Made by a program: the position numbers and the translations under genes. A DNA stretch of 64,000 nt, taken from positions 6,123,501 to 6,187,500 of the forward strand of contig JAQISU010000163.1 of NCBI GenBank assembly GCA_029339505.1, in the 5' to 3' direction. How positions within the stretch are numbered: position 1 is the first letter of the stretch; the number at the start of each line of letters is the position of its first letter. Positions 52,755 through 64,000 of this stretch are shown here, piece after piece. This stretch comes from Unio delphinus. Taxonomy: Eukaryota > Mollusca > Bivalvia > Unionida > Unionidae. The notes below the pieces were generated by a model. It was not told the origin of the DNA and did no database searches. It saw only the letters and a program-made list of their open reading frames with translations.

Positions 52755-53890
52755 CACTTAGTAGACGTTGCGTTATGGCAAAAATAGACATACCTAATGC
52801 CTTCAGAACTGTTCCACTCTGTATTATATATCTGGCTTTTCTTTGAATGACCTGCACTATTATGACAAGTGCCTTCCTTAGGCTGTAGCTCCAGTTGTCC
52901 AATTGTTGAGTATTTCAGCACTGCTTTAGCTTATGATGCAACACACAAATTGAGCATTGTCCAAATGGTACACATTTTAGACTGCGATCTACTCTTGGAA
53001 TCAAGCTATAATACATGTAAGGACACATTAGAACAATTCTTAATTCTTTGTGCGTATATTTGTATTCCCTCGTCTGGGGGTGAAAACGGTTCTGTCCGAT
53101 ACAAAATTGAAATTTTTGAGCTATGAATTAGATACAGTGAAGATGGTTGTACGACTTCCCGTAGATATATTCCAGTAATGCTACCGTCTGATAACAAGCT
53201 GCCTACAAAAACCCAAATTGACGCTCCACAATATCAAATCCATAAACGGTATACTCCCTCAATTTTGCATCTGCAGTTGTCCTGCTAGGAAGAGCTTTCA
53301 TGAGATTGTTCACTGTTCTGACAGTGGGCGTGTCGAAATTATATCATTTCATACGCATCATGAGGGAGGTTCGGGTTGATCTGCCTATGAAATGCACATT
53401 CCCGAGAGTCTTCAATGGTAGATCTTTATTTCTCACTGATCGCAGGCGGAATTCGCATGCCATTCATTTGCACACAGCTGCATCCGGCATAGTTTTATAT
53501 GGCGGGGTACTCGACAACAAATGATTCTATGGCACATGGAATAAAGAAAGGGGAGAACCAGATACCACGGTGCTTAAGCCATATCCAATCGTGCTGACCA
53601 TCAAAATGTGGGCTCCTCAATTTGCAAACAATTGCATTTACTTTCACACTGACAACAAAGCATTACTGAATATTGTTAATATACAAACATCACATAGCCC
53701 TGCCATTATGTTCCTGATCAGATGCCTGGTCATTGTATACCTCAGATAAAATATACTATTTCAAACCTGTCACATCCCCAGAAGGAAAAAAGTCGCTCTT
53801 TCACGATTGCTGTTGCACAGTTTCAGGACCTTGGCTCCACATATGGACCCAGAACCGCTGTCAATACCGGCACTTCCTAACTTGATTCAC
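52755..53890 (+). pseudogene. DIRS-like reverse transcriptase and RNase H remnant
   Basis: RT: AKIDIPNAFRTVPL at about 52775 (first catalytic Asp kept), LGCSSSCPIVEYFSTAL, then VHILDCDLLLESSYNTC at about 52960-53020. The second Asp of the usual LDD is Cys here. The thumb region follows in two more frames, with LTVGVSKLYHFIRIMREV and FNGRSLFLTDR. RNase H begins HLHTAASGIVLYGG (first Asp replaced) and continues with FYGTWNKE, IVLTIKMWAPQFANNC and FHTDNKALLNIVN, ending with LAPHMDPEPLSIPALP. At least four frame changes or stops interrupt it. Confidence 0.85.
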
Positions 53891-54790
53891 TAACGAACAC
53901 ACTTGATATTCTACTGGTTAGTGCCTTCACACAAATGACAAAGCAGCTTACAGACGCATCTAGAACCTATATCAAGCTTTTACTGCCGAATAAACTTTGG
54001 AAACATCATTACCAGTGTTTCAGGCTAATTTGGCACTTTTCGTTTCCCATCTCGTTGATAGGCACAATGCCTCAGTAAAAATATCTTTTTATGTATCCGT
54101 AATTGGGTTTGTTCACAAAAAAAAAAACAATTATGCAGACCCTACAAACAATTCTTCTATAATACAGAAACTGCTGAAAGCGTGCCACAGGAATAACGTT
54201 TCTTGTGATGCGACATCGCCAATTGACAAGTGTATTATATTAAAGCTTGTCAATAACTCGTACTATAACGTCTTGGCACAAACAGTTCATACTTCGAGCT
54301 ATGTTTTCTTTGGCATTCCATGCCTTCCTGAGAATTGGAGGGATCCCAGTACAGTCCCTTAACCCCTGTAACCATAATCTGTTGGACTTTGGGCAGTTGA
54401 CCCATGACCACCATTCCATAACTATAACTTTCAACACATTCAAACGCAGCCAGGGCAAGAAGTTCACTTTAAAAATAAATAGAAACAATAATGATGCGGT
54501 TTATCCGGTCTCAAAACTTCAGCGATATATCCATATGCGAGGTGCGGGTCCAGGTCCAGTATATATGTATCTTTTAAACACACCTATAACTCGTACAGAA
54601 TTTAATGCACAACACAAAATTGCTCTGCAGTACTGCACTTTGATTCAAACTGATTCAAGAGTCATAACTTTAGAATTGGAGCAGCAACAACTGCTGCGGC
54701 GCATGACTTGTCGGATAGTCAGATTCGTCAAATAGGGCGATATAAATCGGATGAGTTCAACGAAATATTAGATGTTTTGACGTCATTCCA
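53891..54790 (+). pseudogene. DIRS-like tyrosine recombinase remnant
   Basis: The core-binding part is LALFVSHLVDRHNASVKIS and SVIGFVHKKKNNYADPTNNS (53997-54362). The catalytic part includes MFSLAFHAFLRIGGIP (first Arg), then HDHHSITITFNTFKRSQGKK and YPVSKLQRYIHMRG. The HxxR box SHNFRIGAATTAAA lies at 54659-54700, with His at 54663 and Arg at 54672, then SDSQIRQIGRYKSDEF. The Tyr nucleophile expected just after this is not at its usual place (FNEIL). Two frameshifts split the domain. In the parent element this enzyme inserts the circular cDNA. Confidence 0.86.
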
Positions 54791-56518
54791 ACCTATATTT
54801 CAAATCTGCATTCAGCTAGCTTGCAAAGGTGAAAGGGTGGGTGGGCGTCTTAGTTGCATTCTTTTAAATCCACCTCCAGGTGCATTTTCAGTCATTATCA
54901 CAATGTGGGTAAATATCACGTCAGCATTCATACCTAGCTTATATATAAATATTGCATATCACATTATCTTCATGTTCACATAAATACTCTCGCAAATGTT
55001 GCTTCCCGTTTCAGGTCATGTTGGTACACATATGAGCAGACTGTCTTGTGGGTACACAGACCCGAGCACACTTATCTAATCTCAGAATGGTAAGTGGTTT
55101 CATTGTGGATGAAGAGGACAGGGAAAATATTTAGGAAGAACCTCTGCCGTAATAGCCATGAATCACTATGTACCTTGATTTTGCGGAAGTCAGGAATCAA
55201 AAAAATCTCACGTGGATGGAATATCATTGATAATATTTCATTATTTGCAATTGTCACTGTGGGCACTTGCATCCTTCGCACCTTGGAACTACAAATGTCT
55301 GTAAGCAAAGTCTGAAGAGCGTGGTTGATGCCGTCTAATGTCCATTTCGGAGCTGCACAGGCCACATACAAAGTGGTTGAGATGCATGGTTCCTGTGTCA
55401 TGACGGTCTCAGCTCCCAAATGGATTGTTTTGGCCTGGTGGCTTTCAAATTTACAGTCAGGTCTGAATGTCAACTAAATAGTTGATAATATAATATGTTA
55501 AAGTACATTTGTAAATAACATTATGCATGTTAGATCATGTAAACATAATTTTCAATACAATTGTCACTTACGAGGCCTGAATCGACAACTTGTTTTACAG
55601 CGTTATTGGTTATGCTCATATTCTTACTTCTGCCTTAACTTCTTACTTAGTGTTTAACGTCTCACACACACTTAGTCATAAAACAGCTTTGTATCTGCAT
55701 GCACTATCAACTTACTATATGAATGTGGGGCACTTATGTATAGTCAAATCTTATGAATCCTGTAATTTGCAGAGGTAGGAGGTAACTATAAATTTAAGAT
55801 GACATACAAGTTTTGAACGTTCTATCAAATCTAGAACAAGAGAAAAGGATGTACGATATACTTTGATGCTTCTGATAAACCGTGAATGTAGAGTCGTGAA
55901 GGAAAAGTAACTTTCTACAAGAATGTAAATAACACTGTATACTATAGTCTATATAGCACATTATACAATCGTCGTGAAAAATGTGAATCTGAGCATGCAT
56001 TTCAATTACAGGGGACACATCCTATCTACCATGCACTATATTGGATGCGTTTCGGTTACAAGCTTTCCGGTCAGCCATGGGAAATGTATCCTGTCATATG
56101 CGTTGAATAATTATTGTATATAATAAACAGTAGCACTTAATGAGATCATGTAGCCAAGACCAGATTGAGTCTTTTAATTACGAGACATCTTTCGACAGGA
56201 AATGTCAACGAGTATCCTGGCTACATGCCATGTCTGTTTTTGTAAAGGCGAAACTATAATGCTTAATTTTACATTTCTAATGTTTAACATAAAAAAAATT
56301 GAAAGTGTTGACGATACATTTGTACTGAGCTGTTTACATAATAAATAGACAATTTCTTTAAGATCTCAATGATAGAAAGCATGAAGTCGACCTCATTTAT
56401 TAACTGATTAGTTACAAGTACGTCGCATACATGCACGGAAGGATAATTTCATAAAATTAATATAGTCAGTGGGTCTACTTTTGTAAATGCATCTTTTTAT
56501 TTCGAAAAAAGTTCAGTA
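54791..56518. other. Intergenic; two unassigned open segments
   Basis: A 133-codon minus-strand frame (55473-55072) has no motif I recognise. On the plus strand, 55015-55088 has a fair acceptor (gttgcttcccgtttcag) and donor (gtaagt) with one open frame, which could be a small exon. Neither is supported beyond this. Confidence 0.35.
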
Positions 56519-56524
56519 TTTATT
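56519..56524 (-). terminator. Candidate poly(A) signal for the sulfotransferase gene
   Basis: AATAAA on the minus strand, about 185 bp beyond the stop codon of the Gal3ST-like gene. It is the first one downstream that I noticed. AT-rich DNA makes chance matches common. Confidence 0.4.
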
Positions 56525-56707
56525 TGAAAAGAATGGATTGGAATGAATTATATCATCTCAAATTTGTAACTTATCTATACACGTTTAAGATTGGAAATGA
56601 TCCCCGTGTATACCTGATCCTGCTGGCAACATCCAGCACTAAGATAATAAGGTATTTTTTTTGGTATTTTTTAATGTCTTTAAATTTGAAAATAGAATTA
56701 CGGGCCA

Positions 56708-57878
56708 TTATAGTTTGGGTTTTGGCATAATTCCATATTGTTGAAATGCTATGATTTTAACCCAGTCCTCTTCTTCGTAGAATATAATATCACACATTTT
56801 ACTTGTGACGTTAAATTGTTCATTCCATTTACTCCCCTCTATTTCATAGATATCTGTTGAATTCGGCTTGGGTTTACAAAAGTCTTCGACCTCTTCTCTA
56901 ACTTGTTTGAACCTCAAAACCTCATCGAAAAATCCAGGACCGGACGATTTAGCTTGGTCCCATAATCTTGTGAAAAAGAAATCATACAGTGCATAATCAA
57001 CGGAGGCCCATTTCCGGTAGAGTCGTCTGTCATGAGGTTGTGGAAGTGTGACCTTTCTGTCCCAACCTCTTATGTGTAATCTTCTGTAAAGGATATCTTG
57101 CATTTTCCAATTAAGCATCCTTCTCATTAGTACGACAGATTCGTCAAAATATTCTGCAATAATCACAAGATCAAATTCTTTATTCAGCTGTTTAACATGA
57201 GCATCGATATCACTTTGTTTCTTTTCCAGAATGACTCTTGATGGTATCCCAAACTCAATGGCCTGTCTATTATTGACCCATGAATTTATCGGATCTTTCA
57301 CGTTTTCCAACTCGTACTTTTCAGGGTTATTGAGATAAATTTGAATAGGATTCGTTTCTGAAAGATTATAGATATATTTAGGTTGCATGTAATTCATACT
57401 TGATTTAAACTGGATATAAGGTTCTCGTAATATTCCTATGTACACTGAATCGTTTTGCATAAATGATCGCAATGCTTCTCTGTTGTAGATGACGTGACTA
57501 GTCATAATATCAAACTTTTTGCCCTTCGGTCTTGGATGTATAAATTTCTCATGAATTGTTTGACTGGAACTGATAATGTTCAAATAATTTGGCAATACAA
57601 ATGTGAGATTTCGTGGGACACCATATCGGAAGAGGATTGATGTCATCGTACCACTTGCGGCTTTATGAACTTTTAGGAAAACTATGTGGCGAACTTCGTG
57701 CCCTTCATTTACGCGAAAAATTTGTTCTTCGCCAACATTATTAACTTGACGATTCTGTAATTTTCCATAAAGATGGCTGGTTTTCATTTTTATTACGTCG
57801 TTGTATCTATACATCACTTCCGCCCACTCGACTGCCACCACAAATATGGTTAAAAGTACAGCTATGAGTGCCAGGTAT
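56708..57878 (-). CDS. Galactose-3-O-sulfotransferase-like enzyme, 3' coding exon
   Basis: Gal3ST-family enzymes transfer sulfate from PAPS to the 3-OH of galactose on glycolipids or glycans in the Golgi lumen. The exon starts at 57878, after a good acceptor (tttgcctgttgcag), and stays open to the stop at 56708-56710. Its first 12 codons plus the next few give YLALIAVLLTIFVVAVEW, a single membrane segment suiting a type II Golgi protein. Counting from the Val codon at 57841, the 5'-phosphosulfate-binding loop is FLKVHKAASGTMTSILFRYG (55-74) and the 3'-phosphate-binding block is GILREPYIQFKSSMNY (136-151). The family-typical VIIAEYFDESVVLMRRML is at 226-243. N-glycosylation sites occur, for example NLT at 78 and NVT at 344. 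The exon is intact. The 5' exon with the start codon was not found. The paralogue and substrate cannot be told. Confidence 0.9.
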
Positions 57879-58910
57879 CTGCAACAGGCAAATATTATAA
57901 TTGTACTCGAAAATGTTAACTTTATGGCATCAAAACAGACATGTTTTAATCCGCAACATATTAAATACGAACTATTTCTTACATATATAACATGTAATTG
58001 CGGTACAAATGTGTTATCTTGTATTTACAATATGGTGGTTTAATAAGATATCGAACTAACGTCGACGAAGACGACGTAACTAGCAAAGTTAAATATTCTT
58101 AAAAACAGCAATTTAGGGACAAGGCGTGATTGTTTCCTATAGACATGTGTCTTGGCAAAACATGTAATGAAAAAAAAAATGATGAAAGATAAGGACTCTC
58201 TGAATGTGCATTGCCGTTTTCTGGGTAGTTTTAAAAATCATACAAAATTTCCAATCGCTTTGATGCGATTTGGTTTGAATGTTATATGTGTACAGAGTAC
58301 TGGAACGTTTCATTATAATTAATTTGAGGTGTCCGCAAAACGAATCGCACATAAACGAACTAGGAATGAAGAGTTGTTTTTAATAATATTTCTTAGATAA
58401 ATCCCATGTTTCAATTTATTGTAGTATTAATGAACATTTAATTCCAAATTTGTTTATATACTAGATTCAACTTGCGTCATAACTAAAAATCCAGTGAAAA
58501 TAATATTTATTGTTGCATCAGATCTTACCCTGTTTTAACCCTCATTACTCGATCGTTTTCTTGAAACATATGTTTGTATTCCTCTTTCTCCAATCACTTT
58601 TACTGAAAATAAAGATTAAATGGTGCAATTATTGTAATTGGGATGGTTCCGAATACACCTGGTGTCATTTGGAAGTTTCAAATAATATTTAGCACTACTG
58701 AGTTCGTACACTACTAAAAAACTTTGAAATCAGATGTATTTGTAAGTGTGTTATAAATATCACAAACATAAGAATGCTAACTTATGTGTTGGGTGGTTGG
58801 ATAGAGGTAAACGTAAGCGTTATGTAATGTTACCATCATATTTGTAGCAAAGCATGGAGGTAGAGGTAAAAATCAATATAGGAATTTGTGTTACTCTGGG
58901 AAATAGTAGT
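57879..58910. other. Presumed intron or upstream region of the sulfotransferase gene
   Basis: The acceptor at 57879 means transcription must come from the right. I found no convincing upstream exon here, so the first exon(s) may lie further right or outside the window. Confidence 0.45.
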
Positions 58911-59003
58911 ACGACTGTCACTAGGGTAAATAACATTACGACCGTCACTAGTGTAAATAACATTACGACCGTCACGAGTGTAAATAACATTACGACTGCC
59001 ACT
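58911..59003. repeat. Short tandem repeat, 27-bp unit, 3.4 copies
   Basis: Unit acgaccgtcactagtgtaaa followed by taacatt, with one or two changes between copies. Because 27 is a multiple of three, both strands stay open through it. Confidence 0.9.
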
Positions 59004-59304
59004 TTTGAAAGTAGCTTTATTGGGTATAAGGGAAAATGTAATATTAAAAATTATATGGATTGTACATGGTATGGTATTATGGGGACCAGTGGAAAATAGG
59101 ATCTGAAGGCCATCCTTATATCAGACATGAAATTGTACGTGAAATAAACATACCATTTTCGTTTCATTCCATACATTTTACTTTATTTGGGTTTGAAGAA
59201 ATGACAAAAGGTCCAATTGAAGATGGCATGTGAATATACCTTATAGTCTGAATAGGGAGTTGGTCGGTTTGATGTGAATTTAATTTTGACAGTCTAAACA
59301 ATTC

Positions 59305-62004
59305 CCATATCTACTGACCAACAAAGAATACTATTAACCAAACTCAATAGCTACTGACCAACAAAGAATACTACTAATCAAAAACAAAAGCTACTGACCA
59401 ACAAAGAATGCTACTAACCAAAAACAAAAGCTACTGAGCAACAAAGAATACTACTAACCAAAAACAATAGCTACTGACCAACAAAGCATATTACTAACCA
59501 AAAACAATAGCTACTGAGCAACAAAGAATACTACTAACCAAAAACAATAGCTACTGGGCAACAAAGAATGCTACTAACCAAAAACAAAAGCTACTGAGCA
59601 GCAAAGAATACTACTAACCAAAAACAAAAGCTACTGACCAACAAAGAATACTACTAACCAAAAACAATAGCTACTGGGCAACAAAGAATGCTACTAATCA
59701 AAAACAAAAGCTACTGACCAACAAAGAATGCTACTAACCAAAACAAAAGCTACTGAGCAACAAAGAATACTACTAACCAAAAACAATAGCTACTGGGCAA
59801 CAAAGAATGCTACTAATCAAAAACAAAAGCTACTGACCAACAAAGAATGCTACTAACCAAAAACAAAAGCTACTGAGCAACAAAGAATACTACTAACCAA
59901 AAACAATAGCTACTGGGCAACAAAGCATATTACTAACCAAAAACAATAGCTACTGACCAACAAAGCATATTATTAACCAAAAACAAAAGCTACTGACCAA
60001 CAAAGCATATTATTAACCAAAAACAAAAGCTACTGACCAACAAAGAATACTACTAACCAAACTCAATAGCTACTGACCAACAAAGAATACTACAAATCAA
60101 AAACAAAAGCTACTGACCAACAAAGAATGCTACTAACCAAAAACAAAAGCTACTGAGCAACAAAGAATACTACTAACCAAAAACAATAGCTACTGACCAA
60201 CAAAGCATATTACTAACCAAAAACAATAGCTACTGAGCAACAAAGAATACTACTAACCAAAAACAATAGCTACTGGGCAACAAAGAATGCTACTAACCAA
60301 AAACAAAAGCTACTGAGCAGCAAAGAATACTACTAACCAAAAACAAAAGCTACTGACCAACAAAGAATACTACTAACCAAAAACAAAAGCTACTGACCAA
60401 CAAAGAATGCTACTAACCAAAAACAAAAGCTACTGAGCAACAAAGAATACTACTAACCAAAAACAATAGCTACTGGGCAACAAAGCATATTACTAACCAA
60501 AAACAATAGCTACTGACCAACAAAGCATATTATTAACCAAAAACAAAAGCTACTGACCAACAAAGCATATTATTAACCAAAAACAAAAGCTACTGACCAA
60601 CAAAGAATACTACTAACCAAACTCAATAGCTACTGACCAACAAAGAATACTACAAATCAAAAACAAAAGCTACTGACCAACAAAGAATGCTACTAACCAA
60701 AAACAAAAGCTACTGAGCAACAAAGAATACTACTAACCAAAAACAATAGCTACTGACCAACAAAGCATATTACTAACCAAAAACAATAGCTACTGAGCAA
60801 CAAAGAATACTACTAACCAAAAACAATAGCTACTGGGCAACAAAGAATGCTACTAACCAAAAACAAAAGCTACTGAGCAGCAAAGAATACTACTAACCAA
60901 AAACAAAAGCTACTGACCAACAAAGAATACTAATAACCAAAAACAATAGCTACTGGGCAACAAAGAATGCTACTAATCAAAAACAAAAGCTACTGACCAA
61001 CAAAGAATGCTACTAACCAAAACAAAAGCTACTGAGCAACAAAGAATACTACTAACCAAAAACAATAGCTACTGGGCAACAAAGAATGCTACTAATCAAA
61101 AACAAAAGCTACTGACCAACAAAGAATGCTACTAACCAAAAACAAAAGCTACTGAGCAACAAAGAATACTACTAACCAAAAACAATAGCTACTGGGCAAC
61201 AAAGCATATTACTAACCAAAAACAATAGCTACTGACCAACAAAGCATATTATTAACCAAAAACAAAAGCTACTGACCAACAAAGCATATTATTAACCAAA
61301 AACAAAAGCTACTGACCAACAAAGAATACTACTAACCAAAAACAATAGCTACTGGGCAACAAAGAATGCTGCTAACCAAAAACAAAAGCTACTGAGCAAC
61401 AAAGAATGCTACTAACCAAAAACAAAAGCTACTGAGCAACAAAGAATACTACTAACCAAAAACAATAGCTACTGGGCAACAAAGAATGCTACTAATCAAA
61501 AACAAAAGCTACTGACCAACAAAGAATGCTACTAACCAAAAACAAAAGCTACTGAGCAACAAAGAATACTACTAACCAAAAACAATAGCTACTGGGCAAC
61601 AAAGCATATTACTAACCAAAAACATTAGCTACTGACCAACAAAGCATATTATTAACCAAAAACAAAAGCTACTGACCAACAAAGCATATTATTAACCAAA
61701 AACAATAGCTACTGGGCAACAAAGCATATTATTAACCAAAAACAAAAGCTACAGAGCAACAAAGAATAATACTAACCAAAAACAAAAGCTACTGAGCAAC
61801 AAAGAATAATACTAACCAAAAACAAAAGCTACTGAGCAACAAAGAATGCTACTAACCAAAAACAATAGCTACTGGGCAACAAAGAATGCTACTAACCAAA
61901 ACCAATAGCTACTGACCAACAAAGAATGCTACTAACCAAAACCAATATAGCTACTGACCAACAAAGAATGCTACTAACCAAAAACCATTAGCTACTGACC
62001 AACA
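59305..62004. repeat. Satellite array, 40-bp unit, about 67 copies, higher-order structure
   Basis: Unit ctactgaccaacaaagaata, then ctactaaccaaaaacaatag. Variants differ at fixed sites: gacc/gagc/gggc, aatac/aatgc/catat, aacaat/aacaaa, plus rare actcaat and gagcagc. Whole runs of variants repeat in the same order. The block starting aactcaatag at about 59341 recurs at 60060 (720 bp, 18 units, later) and again at 60620 (560 bp, 14 units, later). The latter two are identical for about 310 bp. Units near the right end vary in length. Confidence 0.97.
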
Positions 62005-64000
62005 GTGACATTCACTGGTCATCACTCATGCTTACTGACAAAATAAGTCTAATTGTATGATTAAAAGAAAAAAGGGGTTAAACAACAACAACAAAAACAC
62101 GCACACACTTACACACACCAAAAAAGAATTTCTATAATTCTCATGTGCGGAACTGTGCAAGTATAATATACACATTATAACTGAGTACGAAGAATTTATA
62201 TCCGGGTCCATATGCAGTCGATATTTAAACCCAGAGTGAGGGTTTTATTGTTGCTGTTTATGTTGTTAGTATCCCAGCAATGTCATCTTCTGTTCCAAAT
62301 AATGCCTTGAAATCGACTTTTATTTCAAAGATTTCTTACCATAGCTGAAAAAATGCATATATATCCTCCTTCACATAAAGATACAAAAGAAATGTCACTG
62401 AGGAAATATCGATTTAAACAAAAAAACTAATGGCGAGCTAGACCATTTACAACGCATAAAAGAAAACAATATATATGCACTAAAAGCACGAAAAGAAAAC
62501 GTGAAAGCAGCAAGATACAAAATTGCTTAAAACTGAAAGAAGGAAGAGAGTTTAAACAATACTGTCGGTATCTACAGATCACTTGTTAGGTTATAGAAAC
62601 AACTGAGACTAATGTATATACCCGTTAGTCAAAATCCATGAGAAAGTGACCATCACATGCATATAATCAACTAAACCTCCAATGGCACAACTACTTCAGG
62701 AGTGATCAGCTGAGGCTGAAACTATCATGGCCTCTACAGTAGCAGTAGGACCCCGACGTATGGGAGGTTTAAGGCAGATTAAACTGGGATTCAAGTCTCC
62801 GTGTAGAAGCAGATGCACTTACAGAGAGGAGAAAAGTACAGGGAGAAGATAACAAATGTAGATACAGGGAGAAGAGAGATACACGGGATATGGGGAGAAG
62901 AAGAAAGAGAGATGGAAAGAAAAGAAAGTGAAATGCAATATAGACAAACATAACTACACATGGTATGCAGAACACGCTTCTACACTAGTTCAGGTTTTGG
63001 TGTTGCGAGAAATATTAAGCTCGTATCCCCATTTCAGGCAAAAGCAGAAAACACATATTTTCTTCGCTTTGACAAATATGCTGAAAGTCTACAATGGCTA
63101 GGAGAGCATCAGAATGTATTAATACAAAGGGTATTCATTGGAAAAGATATGCATTGGTAAGTTACTTAAGTTCAAACTTCACTTCAGTACTGATTATAAT
63201 GTGGTTATCGAGTTATGAGGTGGCATGTTGACGAAGATTTAGGAATTGTAGAAAAAAACTTTACAAGTCCATGTCAAATTTGCAAAGAACAATTTTTGAT
63301 AGCGTGGCGCAATGAAGATTGTTTAAGAATACGAAGATCTCAGATAGTCTTATTAATTGATGAGTTCAAGAATAATATCCATAATAATGACACGAATATA
63401 TGGACGAAATAAGGTAAAAACTTCGGAAAATGACGCTCGCACAGCTGATGATTATTCCTTGACTCACAATGTTTCATTACTCAGTAAGTCATTTTCTCCG
63501 ATATTTCTTGGGAAATGATCATCTCAGACTCATACAAGTACTTCCAGTTCTCCATCTGGCATATGTTTTAAAAATTGAACTTTTCATACGTATAATTATT
63601 GTAAAACGAAAGATCATATGAAGTCTGATTGCAAGAAGCAGATAAAGGCAACATAAAAAGGCAAAAGCGTTCCTGATGTTCTTTTTAAAATAAAAGATCA
63701 TGGACACGGTCTTTCATTGAAAGGTTCTAAATCACTTTTGATAATTCTGTCAAACCTAACCCCACTAATATATTAACGAACACTGGATAGTTTCAGAAAT
63801 GAATGTTATCCAGTAATTTGCCATTTTCTGAAAGTCTTGTTCTAGTTAACGTGTTCTTATTCAGTGAGTAGAGAGCGGATTTGTTATGTTTCTCTCCACT
63901 GAGTACAACGTTTCATCAGACTTAGTCTTAGGAGACGTTGGAGTCAGAGCAGTGATTTCTTTACTATTCAATGGTATTCATTTATCTCTAGGCAATGACG
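62005..64000. other. Intergenic, one weak exon candidate
   Basis: Mostly featureless AT-rich DNA, with a purine-rich stretch at 62815-62935. See the separate candidate exon at 63038-63155. An open frame at 63215-63412 with a Cys pair (CQICKEQF) has no family I recognise. Confidence 0.4.
63038..63155 (+). CDS. Candidate exon, unknown protein
   Basis: 118 bp flanked by a pyrimidine-containing acceptor (tatccccatttcag) and a strong donor (gtaagt). The open frame contains NTYFLRFDKYAESLQWLGEH. No domain is recognised. Support is splice signals and an open frame only. Other frames and chance cannot be excluded. Confidence 0.22.

Larger units (their letters stand above)
51640..54790 (+). mobile_element. 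Degenerate DIRS-like tyrosine-recombinase retrotransposon
   Basis: A plus-strand series of broken frames in the order Gag-like zinc-binding region, RT, RNase H, tyrosine recombinase. This set identifies the DIRS order of retrotransposons, which integrate with a tyrosine recombinase rather than a DDE integrase. The methyltransferase domain found in many DIRS elements is not visible between RNase H and the recombinase. I could not identify the inverted termini or internal complementary region, so both ends are approximate. Confidence 0.82.

Noticed and set aside
55072..55473. 133-codon minus-strand ORF
   Set aside because: Composition looks protein-like but no family is recognised. It lies beside the DIRS remnant and may be a worn piece of it. 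Not supported enough to call.

Overview
This is a gene-poor, AT-rich, repeat-dense stretch of an animal genome. The best guess is a lophotrochozoan, most likely a mollusc. Support comes from a tRNA-headed SINE with a (CA)n tail of a type I associate with molluscs, CR1- and RTE-like LINEs, a DIRS-like element, Gmr1-like Ty3/gypsy elements, a Polinton-type ATPase fragment and a spliced Gal3ST-type sulfotransferase exon. There are no operons, no bacterial-style genes and no canonical tRNA, rRNA or CRISPR. The host call is inference, because no single marker gene settles it.

Layout. 1-770 is a 40-bp minisatellite. 771-6430 is mostly featureless with small tandem repeats. 6430-8250 is a degenerate repeat field carrying a SINE. 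8578-16214 is a complete LTR retrotransposon on the minus strand, with two LTRs of about 1.4 kb, a 5-bp target duplication, a tRNA-Leu primer site and a polypurine tract. Its pol order is Gag-PR-IN-RT-RNase H, integrase before reverse transcriptase, as in Gmr1-like gypsy elements, and its Gag holds a region resembling the vertebrate SCAN domain. 17896-18500 holds two head-to-head SINEs of different families. 20-26 kb is rich in microsatellites and contains a 361-bp palindrome around a TA tract (25435-25795). 28522-32422 is a second, decayed LTR element, also with IN before RT, inserted in a TA microsatellite. 33530-34044 and 37061-37500 are minisatellites. 37706-38805 is a 5'-truncated LINE whose RT reading frame is still open.

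43774-44994 is a 1.2-kb unit with 74-bp terminal inverted repeats, flanked by TGTGT on both sides. It encloses the C-terminal part of an A32-like (Polinton/Maverick-type) packaging ATPase plus a 161-residue ORF I do not recognise. 48250-50905 is a broken CR1-like LINE. 51640-54790 is a broken DIRS-like element (Gag zinc knuckle, RT, RNase H, tyrosine recombinase). 56708-57878 (minus) is the one convincing cellular gene: the large 3' coding exon of a Golgi galactose-3-O-sulfotransferase-like enzyme. 59305-62004 is a 2.7-kb satellite of 40-bp units with higher-order structure. The last 2 kb holds only one weak exon candidate.

Functionally the window is an accumulation of mobile elements and simple repeats around one sulfotransferase gene. 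All comparisons were made by eye from the sequence. Family names rest on motifs and domain order, not on searches.
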